This document shows, one piece after another, positions 53,067 to 61,827 of a stretch of DNA of 64,000 nt (positions are counted from its first letter, which is position 1; every line of letters starts with the position of its first letter). This stretch comes from VXOI01 sp965197575 (GTDB lineage: Bacteria; Chloroflexota; Dehalococcoidia; Lucifugimonadales; UBA3495): positions 3,782,001 through 3,846,000 of the forward strand of contig OZ240214.1 of NCBI GenBank assembly GCA_965197575.1, in the 5' to 3' direction. Both the position numbers and the translations under genes were made by a program. The notes beneath the pieces are model-generated. The model was given only the letters and a program-made list of their open reading frames with translations, was not told the DNA's origin and ran no database searches.

Positions 53067-53240
53067 CTACTCCGGCTCGGCCTCGCTGACGGAGTTGTGA
53101 AACTCCTTTGTCTGGTGGCAGATCTGGCACTCCCCCATGCTGACCCTTCCGTTGGCCGGCTCGATGACCCAGTGGTGCCGGCAAGCCTCGGGAGCGGGTA
53201 ACTCCGCAATCGAATGTGCCTGGTCTCGCTCCAATACCAT
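53067..53240 (-). CDS. Small zinc-ribbon-like protein
   Basis: A 57-residue protein from the ATG at 53240. It has a conserved-looking centre: ACRHHWVIEPANGRVSMGEC then QICHQTKEFHNS, with a Cys and two His before, and a CxxC after, the loop, so it could bind one zinc ion. Small proteins with the pattern HHWVIE...G.C..C...REF.N are widespread in Chloroflexota and Actinobacteria, and their role is unknown. It stands alone between a convergent cyclase gene and the hpt gene. Confidence 0.7.
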   Translation of the reverse strand: MVLERDQAHSIAELPAPEACRHHWVIEPANGRVSMGECQICHQTKEFHNSVSEAEPE

Positions 53241-53405
53241 GGGAAGCCTCCGTATGCCCGGGGATGGCGGCGGCGCTCACGGCAAGTCAAAAACTGTGGG
53301 CGCGCGACTGTTGGAAGTTATCGAGATTTGGCCCTTTATGTCAACGGATTTTGATATATTTTTTAGACTGTTTTGACGTTAGTTGACAGGGTGGCTCTCG
53401 CCGCG

Positions 53406-53924
53406 TCAACCGGAGTCGTACCGGTACAGGTCAGGCAGATGCCGCCATTCCTGGTCAAAGTCCAGGCCGTAGCCGACGACGAATATGTCGGGAATAGTGA
53501 AGCCCACGTAGTCAGGCTCAAGCTCGACAACCCTGCGGGAAGGCTTGTCGAATAGCGCGCACAGCTTCAACGACGCGGGCCCGTCTTGCCGGAGCGCGTC
53601 GACGAGCCGCCGGGCCGTGGCGCCGGTATCCACGATGTCCTCCAGGACCAGCACGTCCCGTCCCTCCATGTCCACGCCATCCGTTGCCAGCGACACCTCG
53701 CCGCTCGATTCGGCGCCCCGGTAGCTTCCGGCGCGGACGAACTCGACGGACACCGGCAGGTCCAACTCCCGCAACAGGTCCGCCGCGAAAATGAACGAAC
53801 CCTTCAGGACTACCACTATCAAGGGCCGCCTGCCCTCGTAGTCGCGGTTGATCCGTTCGGCGAGTCGGCCCACTCCCCCGGCGATCTCGGCCCGGTCCAT
53901 GAAGAGAGTCAGGACCTCTCTCAC
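53406..53924 (-). CDS. hpt: Hypoxanthine phosphoribosyltransferase
   Basis: A 172-residue type I phosphoribosyltransferase, which makes IMP or GMP from the base and PRPP. LIVVVLKGSFIFAADLLREL near residue 36 forms the base-side loop, and the PRPP loop is VLVLEDIVDTGATA near 92-105 with both acidic residues. The C-terminus VGYGLDFDQEWRHLPDLY is the family's usual metal/purine segment. The start is GTG at 53924, overlapping the zinc-ribbon gene stop as GTGA. Purine salvage in the cytoplasm. Confidence 0.95.
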   Translation of the reverse strand: MREVLTLFMDRAEIAGGVGRLAERINRDYEGRRPLIVVVLKGSFIFAADLLRELDLPVSVEFVRAGSYRGAESSGEVSLATDGVDMEGRDVLVLEDIVDTGATARRLVDALRQDGPASLKLCALFDKPSRRVVELEPDYVGFTIPDIFVVGYGLDFDQEWRHLPDLYRYDSG

Positions 53925-54124
53925 GCTACCGCCTGTAGCGGCGCTTGATGCTCACTGGCCGCGCTCTTTTCGCCAACCGGCAAGCGCCGCCCGCCGACCA
54001 GACGCATCGTTTCGCTGTAGGACAGATGGTGGCCGCACTGCATACAGGCCAGGTATTTTCCGTCCAGGTCCTCGCCGACGTAAGCATCCCCGCCGCAACG
54101 ACCGCAGCCCTTCAACCAGAACAT
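53921..54124 (-). CDS. Small zinc-ribbon protein upstream of hpt
   Basis: A 67-residue protein from the ATG at 54124, with GGAGGCG upstream. Two knuckles, CGRCGG at about 7-12 and CMQCGHH at about 26-32, form a zinc ribbon typical of small proteins; the C-terminal third is charged and probably unstructured. Translation is coupled to hpt by a four-base overlap. Function unknown; the coupling suggests a regulator or partner of salvage enzymes, but this is inference. Confidence 0.75.
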   Translation of the reverse strand: MFWLKGCGRCGGDAYVGEDLDGKYLACMQCGHHLSYSETMRLVGGRRLPVGEKSAASEHQAPLQAVA

Positions 54125-54191
54125 CGTATCGCCTCCGTGATTTCCCGCCCTCAACTTTTCGGTGGGCGCTAACCCAATCTACAGCCGGTCT

Positions 54192-54252
54192 TATTACGCC
54201 AGAGTTACGCCCCCATTACCCCACCATTACCGGCCCATTACCGAAGCATTAC
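54192..54252 (+). repeat. Six direct repeats of ATTAC at an exact 11-base period
   Basis: TTAC occurs at 54194, 54205, 54216, 54227, 54238 and 54249; the last four units read CATTAC. The 11-base period places every unit on one face of the helix. It lies about 130 bases before CoA-transferase copy 2 and is absent before copy 1. Confidence 0.75.
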
Positions 54253-54380
54253 GGGCCGTGAGCGATTGCCTGTCCCGAACGTCCCGCGCTCTCTGCCGGG
54301 GTTGCCCCTGCGGGCAGGGTAGCCGTAGAATGGCCCGAACCGGGACTGCGGATACGAGGCTACAGAGAAGGGAGTCCGAA

Positions 54381-55595
54381 ATGGCGGGACTGAGTCATCC
54401 GTTGGAAAACGTGCGTGTAATCGACTTGGGGCGGCACCAGGCTGGCCCACGGTGCGCCCAAGTGCTGGCCCGGATGGGCGCGGAGGTGATCAAAATCGAG
54501 CGGCTGGGCGGCGAGGAGACCCGCTACCACGGGCCGTGGGTCAAGAAGCAGTCTTCGTACTGGGTGCAGTACAACTCCGGCAAGAAGTCCTTGTCCATGG
54601 ACCTGCGTAAAGAGGAGGCCAAGGAAGTGCTGCGGGAGCTGGTCAAGGTATCGGACGTGGTGTTGCAGAACTTCCGCCCCGGCACCATCGAAAAGATGGG
54701 CTTCGGCTACGACGTGCTGAAGGAGCTGAACCCGCGCATCATCATGGTGAACGTATCGGCCTACGGGCAGTTCGGCCCCTATGCCGACAACATCGGCTAC
54801 GACCCCATCGGGCAGACCATGTCGGGCATCACCATGGTGACGGGCGAGGAAGGGATGCCGCCGATCAGGACCGGCGTGCCGATCATCGACCGTATCACGG
54901 CATTGCACGCGGCCATCGGCACACTGGCGGCGTTGCACGAACGGGAGGTGTCCGGGCTGGGGCAGTCGATGGACGTGTGCCTGGCGGACACCGGCTACTC
55001 TTTGACCGAGATACCCATCACGGCCTACCACGGCACCAAGATACCGCCGAAGCGTGGCGACACCACCGCGCCGCCGTCGGGCATCTACCCCTGCAAGGAG
55101 GGCTGGGTGCTGGTGTCGGCCGGCGACCAGCACCACTGGCACCGGGTGTGCAACGCGCTGGGCAAGCCGGAGTGGCTGGAGGACCCGCGCTTCAGCACCC
55201 GGCCCGAGCGTCAGAACAACAGGGACCTGGTGAACCAGGCGATGAACGAACTGCTGGCGGAGAAGACGATGGAGCAGGCGATAGCCCACTTCACGGAGCA
55301 CGACGTGGTGGCGGCGCCGGTGAACACGATACCGCAGGCGGCGGAGGACCCGCACCCGTGGGAGCGGCGGGCGATGGTGGAGGTGCCGGACTTTCTGGCG
55401 GGAGAGATAGCGGTGTCGGGGGACTACTGGCACTTCTCGCGGACGCCGGTGAACATCGGCACGACGCCGCAGGTGGGGGAGCACAACGAAGACGTGCTAT
55501 CCGGCATCCTGGGCTACAGCGAAGAGCGGATAGAGTCCTTCCGCGAAGGGCGCGTCATCTCCGAAGAACACTACTACGACGAAATCCCGGGGTAG
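54381..55595 (+). CDS. CaiB/BaiF family CoA-transferase, copy 2
   Basis: A 404-residue family III CoA-transferase from the ATG at 54381 (GAAGGGAG upstream; the frame is open to 54162). The deduced protein appears identical to that of 5082-6296, including the catalytic Asp in MDVCLADT, while about thirty third-codon bases differ. The differences fall mainly in the first 740 bases and the last 130; between them some 340 bases are nearly the same. Both copies lie on the plus strand 49 kb apart and both are followed by a CAGAG palindrome. A phased repeat array upstream suggests separate control of this copy. Confidence 0.95.
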   Translation: MAGLSHPLENVRVIDLGRHQAGPRCAQVLARMGAEVIKIERLGGEETRYHGPWVKKQSSYWVQYNSGKKSLSMDLRKEEAKEVLRELVKVSDVVLQNFRPGTIEKMGFGYDVLKELNPRIIMVNVSAYGQFGPYADNIGYDPIGQTMSGITMVTGEEGMPPIRTGVPIIDRITALHAAIGTLAALHEREVSGLGQSMDVCLADTGYSLTEIPITAYHGTKIPPKRGDTTAPPSGIYPCKEGWVLVSAGDQHHWHRVCNALGKPEWLEDPRFSTRPERQNNRDLVNQAMNELLAEKTMEQAIAHFTEHDVVAAPVNTIPQAAEDPHPWERRAMVEVPDFLAGEIAVSGDYWHFSRTPVNIGTTPQVGEHNEDVLSGILGYSEERIESFREGRVISEEHYYDEIPG

Positions 55596-55602
55596 AGACG
55601 AT

Positions 55603-55684
55603 TCACCACAGAGAGCGCAGAGAACACAGAGATTTATGAATTAGCTCTTGGTCCTCTGCGCTCTCAGCGGCCTCTGCGGTGAAT
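55603..55684. repeat. Imperfect palindrome with ACAGAG/GCAGAG units, second copy
   Basis: Left arm ATTCACCACAGAGAGCGCAG, right arm CTCAGCGGCCTCTGCGGTGA. Placed, like the copy at 6301-6378, between a CoA-transferase stop and a convergent gene. Confidence 0.7.
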
Positions 55685-55691
55685 CGGTCAC

Positions 55692-57974
55692 TTACGCTTC
55701 GGCGGCACGCAGAGCCTCTACGTCCATGCCATAGTCGTCGGGGTCGCGGCCTTGGAGGGCTGCCAGGACGCGCTCGGCGCTCAGAGGCAGGGTGCGGATG
55801 CGGACTCCCACCGCGTCGTAGATGGCGTTGGCAATGGCGGCGGGCGGGCCGAACCCCGGCGGCTCGGCGACGGCCCGGAGACCGAAGGGGCCGTCCTCGC
55901 TGGGCACCTCCACCAAGACGGTCTCTATCGGCGGCATGTCGACCGCCAAGGGCATCAGGTAGGTGGCCAGCGATGCGTTCCTCACCTGTCCCGTGTCGCG
56001 GTCGATCAGGATCTCCTCGCTCAGAGCGCGTCCGATTCCCTGTACCGCGCCGCCTTCCAGCTGCCCCTCCACGCCCATCGGGTTTACCGCCAGCCCCACG
56101 TCCTGCGCCTGCACGAACCGGGTCACCCGCACTTGGCCGGTCTCCCGGTCCACGACCACCTCCGCGCCTTGGGCGTTGAACACCGGGTTGTAGGGCATAC
56201 TGGACAGCGACGCCGCGCCGACGATGGGACCGCCCCTGGAGCTGAGGCTCATCCGGGCCAGTTGTCCCAACCCCATCGACTGGGGCGGATTGTCCATCAC
56301 GTACACCGCGCCGCCCTGGCACTCCAGGGCCTCGGCCTGCACACCCAAGCGGTCGGCGGCCAGCGCCAGCAGCTTTCCCCGTGCGTCCTCGGCGGCCATC
56401 TGCACTGCCTTGCCTTGGCTGTAAACTATCCGGCTGCCCCCGCTGGGGCCGGTGAACGGGGCGAGGTCCGTGTCGCGCTTGGCGACGATCACCTGCTCCA
56501 ACTCCAAGCCCATCACCTCCGCCGCGATCTGCGCCAGAGAAGTGTCGCTGCCGGAGATGTCCACCGAGCCGGTCAGCAGGCTCACTGTCCCGTCCTCGTT
56601 CACGCTGATCGAGGCGGTGGACGGCCCGCTGCCGCTGCGCCATTCGCCGACGGCCACGCCCACCCCGCGGGCTTCCCGTTCGGTCGAGTCCAGCTTCTTG
56701 GGCAGGTCCATCTTGTCCTTGAGCGCGTCCATCACTTCCGCCAGCCCGTGGCGGGGGAGCGGCGCGCCGCTCACGCCGATGTCTCCTTCCTTCAGAGCGT
56801 TTTTGGCCCGGAACTCCATCGGGTCCAGCCCCAGCTTGTGGGCGATGACGTCCATGTGCGACTCCACCGCGAAGGTCATGTCGGCCACGCCGGAGGCGCG
56901 GTAGGAACCGACGTATACCTTGTTGGTGTAGACGCCGTAGGACCGCAGCCGGAAGTTGGAGATGTTGTACGCTCCCAACCCGTGGCCCACGCCGGAGTTG
57001 GGCCCCGCCCCCAGATACGCGCCAACGTCGAAAACGCTGCGGGCCTCCCGGGCGGTGATCTTGCCGTCGTTGGTGACCGCGGTCTTCAGGTAGATGTTGG
57101 TCTCCAGACGGGGGCCGTTCAGCGTAAAGGTCTCCTCGCGGGTGTTGACCAGCTTCACCGGCCGGCCCGTCTTCATGGACAGCATCGCGGGGAAGGCTTC
57201 CAGGGCCTGCCGCAGCTTTGCGCCGAAGCCGCCGCCCAACTCCATGGCGATGACCTTGATGTTGCCGATGGGCATGTCCAGCACCGAGGCCAGTTGGGCC
57301 CGCACCTGGTATGGGCCCTGGGTGGAAGCCCAGACCGTGAGCCGGCCGTTGGCTTCCAGGTTGGCCACGCAGGCCATCGGCTCCAGGAATCCCTGGTTGA
57401 TGGGTTGGGTGTGGTAGGTCTCCTCTATAATGTGGTCTGCTTCCTGGAAGGCCTGGTCCACGTCGCCCCGGTCGGCGTCCAGCATAGTGCAGTTGTTGCC
57501 GCCGAGGGCGAAGCCGTAACCCTCGAACTCGGGAAGGTCAGGGTGGACTTCGGTTGCATCCGCCGATATGGAGACCAGTGGGTCCACCACCGCTTCGAGG
57601 TCGTCGTATTCGACGTCAATCAGCGAAAGGGCCTCCGCCGCCGTCATCTCGTCGTCCGCAGCCACCGCAGCCACCGGCTCGCCGATATAGAACACGGTGT
57701 CGCGGGCCATCACCCGCCGGTCCCTTAGCGCACCCGACCCGAAAAATACGTCGGGGAAGTCCTTCCCGGTGATCACGGCCCGGACGCCGGGCAGCGCCTC
57801 GGCCTGGGAGGTGTCGATGCCGACGATGCGGGCGTGACTGCGGGTACTGGTCAGCACCTTGCACATCAGCATCTCGGGAAGGTACACGTCTCCAGCATAG
57901 GTGGCGTGCCCGGTGACCTTATCCAGAGCGTCGACGCGGACGTGGTTTTTGCCCAGAACGTTAAACTCGGCCAT
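55692..57974 (-). CDS. Xanthine-dehydrogenase-family molybdopterin-binding subunit
   Basis: A 760-residue large subunit of a molybdenum hydroxylase from the ATG at 57974. The first 110 residues form the a/b hammerhead domain (HVRVDALDKVTGHATYAGDV), and the rest binds the cofactor: GGGFGAKL near 275, and the catalytic Glu in RAVAEPPGFGPPAAI near 718. The active-loop motif AYRCSFR of CO dehydrogenase is absent; the matching region reads GSYRASGVADMTF, so it is not a form I CO dehydrogenase. Substrate may be a heterocycle or aldehyde. The small and FAD subunits lie upstream on the same strand. Confidence 0.93.
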   Translation of the reverse strand: MAEFNVLGKNHVRVDALDKVTGHATYAGDVYLPEMLMCKVLTSTRSHARIVGIDTSQAEALPGVRAVITGKDFPDVFFGSGALRDRRVMARDTVFYIGEPVAAVAADDEMTAAEALSLIDVEYDDLEAVVDPLVSISADATEVHPDLPEFEGYGFALGGNNCTMLDADRGDVDQAFQEADHIIEETYHTQPINQGFLEPMACVANLEANGRLTVWASTQGPYQVRAQLASVLDMPIGNIKVIAMELGGGFGAKLRQALEAFPAMLSMKTGRPVKLVNTREETFTLNGPRLETNIYLKTAVTNDGKITAREARSVFDVGAYLGAGPNSGVGHGLGAYNISNFRLRSYGVYTNKVYVGSYRASGVADMTFAVESHMDVIAHKLGLDPMEFRAKNALKEGDIGVSGAPLPRHGLAEVMDALKDKMDLPKKLDSTEREARGVGVAVGEWRSGSGPSTASISVNEDGTVSLLTGSVDISGSDTSLAQIAAEVMGLELEQVIVAKRDTDLAPFTGPSGGSRIVYSQGKAVQMAAEDARGKLLALAADRLGVQAEALECQGGAVYVMDNPPQSMGLGQLARMSLSSRGGPIVGAASLSSMPYNPVFNAQGAEVVVDRETGQVRVTRFVQAQDVGLAVNPMGVEGQLEGGAVQGIGRALSEEILIDRDTGQVRNASLATYLMPLAVDMPPIETVLVEVPSEDGPFGLRAVAEPPGFGPPAAIANAIYDAVGVRIRTLPLSAERVLAALQGRDPDDYGMDVEALRAAEA

Positions 57975-57979
57975 TTCTG

Positions 57980-58456
57980 CTACTCCGTCTCCCTCGAACT
58001 TTCGACCGCCGCCATTACTGCCTCGATGACCTTGGAATAGCCGGTACACCGGCACAGGTTCCCGCCGAGTCCGAACCTTACTTCTTCCTCGGTGGGATCA
58101 GGGTTCTGGTCCAGCAGGCCCACCGCGGCCATGATCAGCCCCGGAGTGCAGTAGCCGCACTGCAGCCCGCCGTGTTCCGCGAAGCCGCGCTGCACCGGAT
58201 GAAGCTCTCCCCCGGACGCCAGCCCTTCGATGGTGGTAACCTCGGCGTCGTGGGCGCTGTGGGCCAGCACGAGACAGGAAGTTACCGGCTGCCCGTCTAG
58301 CAGAACGGTGCAGGCCCCGCAGTCGCCCTCGTCGCAGCCTTTCTTGGTGCCGGTGAGATGCAATTCGTCCCGAAGGGTGTCCAATAGCGAATAGTACGGC
58401 TCCACCAGGATGGTCCGCTCCACGCCGTTTACGGTTATTTGCAGAACTCTTTTCAT
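57980..58456 (-). CDS. (2Fe-2S)-binding subunit of the molybdenum hydroxylase
   Basis: A 158-residue subunit with two iron-sulfur clusters. The plant-ferredoxin-type cluster is held by GCDEGDCGACTVLLDG near residue 40 and a further Cys; the helical domain holds the second with CGYCTPGLIMA near 101 and CRCTGYSKVIEAV near 137. It passes electrons from the molybdenum site to FAD. The start is ATG at 58456 and the stop is five bases before the large subunit. Confidence 0.95.
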   Translation of the reverse strand: MKRVLQITVNGVERTILVEPYYSLLDTLRDELHLTGTKKGCDEGDCGACTVLLDGQPVTSCLVLAHSAHDAEVTTIEGLASGGELHPVQRGFAEHGGLQCGYCTPGLIMAAVGLLDQNPDPTEEEVRFGLGGNLCRCTGYSKVIEAVMAAVESSRETE

Positions 58457-58509
58457 TCGTACCACCAGTCTCCCTCCGCCGAGAGGTTAATTCTCAGAAA
58501 GGGTCAAAG

Positions 58510-59442
58510 TCAGAACGCCGCCTGCACCGCCAACCGGCGGTGGTCTTCGTAGGAAATAGGACCGCTGGCAGCCATATCGGCGGCCCGCTCCAGGGTCCGG
58601 CGGGTCAGCACCCCGGCCATCTCCCGGCGGTGTTGCGCCGAGCCGCGGATGTCGTCGATGGGGCTGGCCAGCGCCGTCGCCTGTTGCGCCGCCGCCTGCA
58701 AAAGCTCAGGGCCAAGCTCACGGCCCCGTAGCATATCCTCGACGGCGTAGGCCCGCAACGGGGTGGGGGCGACCGCTCCCAAAGCGGTGCGGGCTTCCCG
58801 GCACACACCGGAGCGGCCTTCCATCGTTACCACCGACGCGACGCCGACCGTGGCGATGTCCATTGCCCCGCGCGGACTGTGCTTGATGTAGAGCGACCCG
58901 GTGTTGGGCGGCGGCGGAGGCAGCCGCACCTCGGTCAGCACTTCGTCCTGGGCCAGCACCGTCTGGCCGGGGCCGGTGAAAAGCTGGTCCAAGTCCACCC
59001 AGCGGTGGCCGTCGGGGCCGGACAGCCGGCATTCCGCGCCGTAGGCCAGCAGCGCCGGCAGCGTATCGCCGGAGGGCGAGGCGTTGCAGATGTTGCCGCC
59101 GACCGTGGCCAGGTTCCGCACCTGCACACCGGCGAACGACGCGGCGGCCGCGGCCAAGGCCGGGTAACGCTGCCGGATTACCGGGTGCTGCTCAAGGGCC
59201 TGAATGGTGACGAGGGCCCCCAGCCGCAAGCCGTTCCGGGCGCTGTAGGTTATGCGGCCGATACCGGGGATGTGCTGGATGTTGACGACGAACTCCGGCT
59301 GCCAGACCCCGGTGCGCCAACGCACCAGGAAGTCGGTGCTTCCCGCCACGATGCGGGCCGCGCTGCCGTGGCGCTGCAACATGGCAATCGCCTGCCGCAG
59401 CGTCCGCGCCTCCAAGTATTCAAAACGCTTCATAGTTGCCAT
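58510..59442 (-). CDS. FAD-binding subunit of the molybdenum hydroxylase
   Basis: A 310-residue CoxM-like subunit. The FAD motifs are IVAGSTDFLVRWR near residue 31, in place of the usual AGGT, and TVGGNICNASPSGDT near 113. It accepts electrons from the iron-sulfur subunit. First gene of the FAD-FeS-Mo operon; starts at 59442 or nine bases later (MKRFEYLEA). No XdhC-type maturation gene is in the window, but CoxG is at 51627. Confidence 0.92.
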   Translation of the reverse strand: MATMKRFEYLEARTLRQAIAMLQRHGSAARIVAGSTDFLVRWRTGVWQPEFVVNIQHIPGIGRITYSARNGLRLGALVTIQALEQHPVIRQRYPALAAAAASFAGVQVRNLATVGGNICNASPSGDTLPALLAYGAECRLSGPDGHRWVDLDQLFTGPGQTVLAQDEVLTEVRLPPPPPNTGSLYIKHSPRGAMDIATVGVASVVTMEGRSGVCREARTALGAVAPTPLRAYAVEDMLRGRELGPELLQAAAQQATALASPIDDIRGSAQHRREMAGVLTRRTLERAADMAASGPISYEDHRRLAVQAAF

Positions 59443-59529
59443 CTCGCGTGACTGGGACTAATCGCGAGTGTAGAGAGGCAGCCGGGTACTGTCAACGAGC
59501 GGTATATAATAGAAGGCATTGGGGGACGG

Positions 59530-59820
59530 GTGGACATCGAATTCGCAACCAGCCGGTTGATGGCGGCCGGGTTAGATCGCCGGCAGGCTATCAGGTAGTT
59601 CGGAATTGTCGCCGGCCGCCGGTATTACGAGCGCGTGGATTTCATTCGGTCCGCCGAAAGCTTTTCGGATCTCTACGCACATCGGTCATTACGACTGCAC
59701 CGGTTGAGGGGCAACCGATCGGATCAGTACGGAATTACTCTAACTGGTAATTTCAGGCTAATCTTGCAAAGAATCAGCGATGCCCAACTGCTTGTCGTCG
59801 GCGTGGAGGACTACCATTAG
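59530..59820 (+). pseudogene. HigB-type toxin with one in-frame amber codon
   Basis: A 97-codon frame from a GTG at 59530. It reads as a whole HigB/RelE-family killer protein: VDIEFATSRLMAAG, then FGIVAGRRYYERVDFIRSAE, HRLRGNRSDQYGITLTG, FRLILQRI and VVGVEDYH at the end, the classic C-terminus of the family. Codon 23 (59596-59598) is TAG in the first loop, between AIR and FG, where relatives have a charged or polar residue. CAG or AAG to TAG would explain it. No other lesion is seen. The antitoxin gene follows 71 bases later. Confidence 0.8.
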
Positions 59821-59891
59821 TCGCCTCAACTCCGAAGTTAGCTCTCCAAGAGCAACTCGGTTCTCCGCGAAACTAATGTCGGGGGTCCAAT

Positions 59892-60281
59892 ATGCGATAT
59901 AGAGGCGAGGTGTACGGAAACTGGGCCATTCTTCCCGGCGAATTTCTTGAGGAGGAGGCGGAGGTCCGGGGCATATCGCGCGATCAATTAGCGAAGCGGG
60001 TCGGACTGGAATCCAACGTCCTCGACGAGCTTCTTCGCGGCGACCGGGCCTTCACCGCCGAATTCGTTTTGGCGTTGGAGAAGGCGCTCCCGGGCACTAA
60101 GGCCAAAGTCTGGTTAACTCTTGACGCCAGGTTCCAGATGACCAAAGTGCTTATCGCGGAGCGGGAACGGGAACAATCCGAAGTGGCGAAACCGGACCTT
60201 GAGGCTACGACCGCGCCTGACCCCGGTTCGTGGCTCAGCCGGTCGCCGGCTGGGCAGCCAACTCCCGGCCTGACTTCCTGA
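59892..60281 (+). CDS. higA: HigA-like antitoxin
   Basis: A 129-residue helix-turn-helix protein of the HigA/VapI type. The DNA-binding part is LEEEAEVRGISRDQLAKRVG at about 19-38, followed by the recognition helix in ESNVLDELLRGDRAFTAEFV and ALPGTKAKVWL, typical of the family. The C-terminal 35 residues are not part of the family and are encoded opposite the 3' end of the MFS gene, with a 47-base overlap. The toxin gene just upstream carries an amber codon, so the antitoxin may now act only as a repressor. Confidence 0.85.
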   Translation: MRYRGEVYGNWAILPGEFLEEEAEVRGISRDQLAKRVGLESNVLDELLRGDRAFTAEFVLALEKALPGTKAKVWLTLDARFQMTKVLIAEREREQSEVAKPDLEATTAPDPGSWLSRSPAGQPTPGLTS

Positions 60282-61500
60282 CCAGGCCGAACCAGATAGT
60301 GACGAACAGGCACAGCGCGGCGGCCATGCTGATCGACACCGGCCAGCCCACCCAGCCGGCGGCGGCGGCCAAGGGAAGCGCCCCCAGGTAGTGGAAGCCC
60401 GGTGTGAAGTGAAGCACCCCCATCACCCGGCCCCGGACCTCCACCGGGGCCTCCAGTTGCAGGATGGTGGTGGCCAGCGGCCAGACGGTGCCGAGGCTGA
60501 CGATCCCGACGACGAGGAACAACGCCCAGGCCATCCAGAATGAGTTGGACCATGAGAACAGCGTCAGGCTGATGCTGAAGACCAGCAGGCACAGCAGCAA
60601 CCAACGGTACAACCATGCCCGGCCCATGAAGGTCAGGCAGAGATTGCCGATCAATGAGCCGATTCCCGAGGCGGTCAACAGCAGGCCGGCTGCCGCGGCG
60701 TCGCTGCTCAACTGTTCCTTGGCGAAGGCCGGTATGACCTGGAGGTGGGACATGCCGAACCCGCCGAAGGAACAGGTCACCACTATTACCGTGAGCAACA
60801 CCGGGGTGTCGCGGATGACGATCAGGCCGTCGACGAGATTCCGTAGCAGTGATTGACTGACTTGGACGGGGCGGGAGAGCGGGGTGCGGATCCACCACAA
60901 GAACAGCACGCTGACCGCGTAAAACCCTGCGTTTACGAAGAGACCCGGCCCGGTCCCTACCCTGTCGATCATCTCCCCGACCATGTAGGGGCCGAAGATT
61001 CGCCCAAGGTGGACGCCGGCGTTGAAGTGGGCCACCGCGTCGAGAAGCGTCCGCTCGTTCATCAGGTCGGAGAGCACCGCGACCCGGGCTGGCTGGTTCA
61101 GCCCTTGCAGGACCCCGAGCAGAACAGCCGCCACGTAGATGTAGGCCATGACGACCAGCTCGAATACCGAAAGGACGGCCAGCGCGGCGATGACCAAGCC
61201 AACCGCCGCTTGGGTAGCCATCAGCAGCAGCTTCCGGTCCATCCGGTCGGCAATTATGCCGCCGACGATCAGCACGGCCACGTTGGGGATGCCGTAGAGG
61301 AACAGGACAACACCCAGTTGAGTCCGGGAGCCGGTGACTTCCAGCACCAGCCAGCCGATTACCAGGAACTGCATCCCTTGGGACATCGATTGGCAGGCGG
61401 AACCGGCCCAATACCAGCGAAAGTCCGGGACTCGCCACGGTCCCAGAATCCGGCGTCCGTAGGAGACGGCGGCTTGGCTGTCGGAGTCGGCCTCTAGCAA
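60235..61500 (-). CDS. MFS transporter
   Basis: A 421-residue transporter with about twelve membrane helices, most like the drug/siderophore-export branch (MFS_3). The cytoplasmic loop after helix 2 carries GGIIADRMDRKLLLMATQ, the family's G-x-x-x-D-R-x-G-R-R motif in altered form, and NQPARVAVLSDLMNE near residue 136 is typical of the branch. A hairpin with a T tail sits upstream at 61564-61595, so a read-through or attenuation step could control it. Confidence 0.9.
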   Translation of the reverse strand: MLEADSDSQAAVSYGRRILGPWRVPDFRWYWAGSACQSMSQGMQFLVIGWLVLEVTGSRTQLGVVLFLYGIPNVAVLIVGGIIADRMDRKLLLMATQAAVGLVIAALAVLSVFELVVMAYIYVAAVLLGVLQGLNQPARVAVLSDLMNERTLLDAVAHFNAGVHLGRIFGPYMVGEMIDRVGTGPGLFVNAGFYAVSVLFLWWIRTPLSRPVQVSQSLLRNLVDGLIVIRDTPVLLTVIVVTCSFGGFGMSHLQVIPAFAKEQLSSDAAAAGLLLTASGIGSLIGNLCLTFMGRAWLYRWLLLCLLVFSISLTLFSWSNSFWMAWALFLVVGIVSLGTVWPLATTILQLEAPVEVRGRVMGVLHFTPGFHYLGALPLAAAAGWVGWPVSISMAAALCLFVTIWFGLVRKSGRELAAQPATG

Positions 61501-61563
61501 TTCAGCGTGCCTATGGGTTGCGCTCCCCCGATTCGCCCGGCAATCATGTCTATGTTGCTACAC

Positions 61564-61595
61564 AAAAACGCCCCAGCATTGGACTGCTGGGGGCG
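61564..61595 (-). terminator. Hairpin with T tail upstream of the MFS gene
   Basis: CGCCCCCAGCA and TGCTGGGGCG arms on the minus strand, then TTTTT. Between it and 61827 I see two more hairpins (AAAGGTG/CACCTTT at about 61694-61719, and a GC-rich one at about 61645-61680) but no gene. The stretch may encode a small RNA or a leader that ends early. Confidence 0.6.
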
Positions 61596-61827
61596 GGGTG
61601 ATTCGTCTTGCCGGGATTGTACTTGATTCAGGTCTATTAGGGGAATGCCGTCCGGCCTCCCCGGCAGCCTTCCATGACATCTGTCCTTTCTTAAAAGGTG
61701 TGTGATAACATTCACCTTTCCCTGATTTCGCGCTGGATTGCAGTATGTCGAAGTCGAAGACCAAGTGAGAGGGCGGGGCGGAATAGGCGGCGGAAAGAAT
61801 CAGCGAAATAGCGTTAGGATAGGCAAG

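Noticed and set aside
55752..57728. 658-residue plus-strand frame opposite the molybdenum hydroxylase
   Set aside because: His/Val/Gln-rich shadow of the opposite strand; the minus-strand gene has full cofactor motifs.
60000..61438. 484-residue minus-strand frame overlapping the MFS gene in another phase
   Set aside because: No hydrophobic helices or motifs; the other phase gives a normal twelve-helix transporter.
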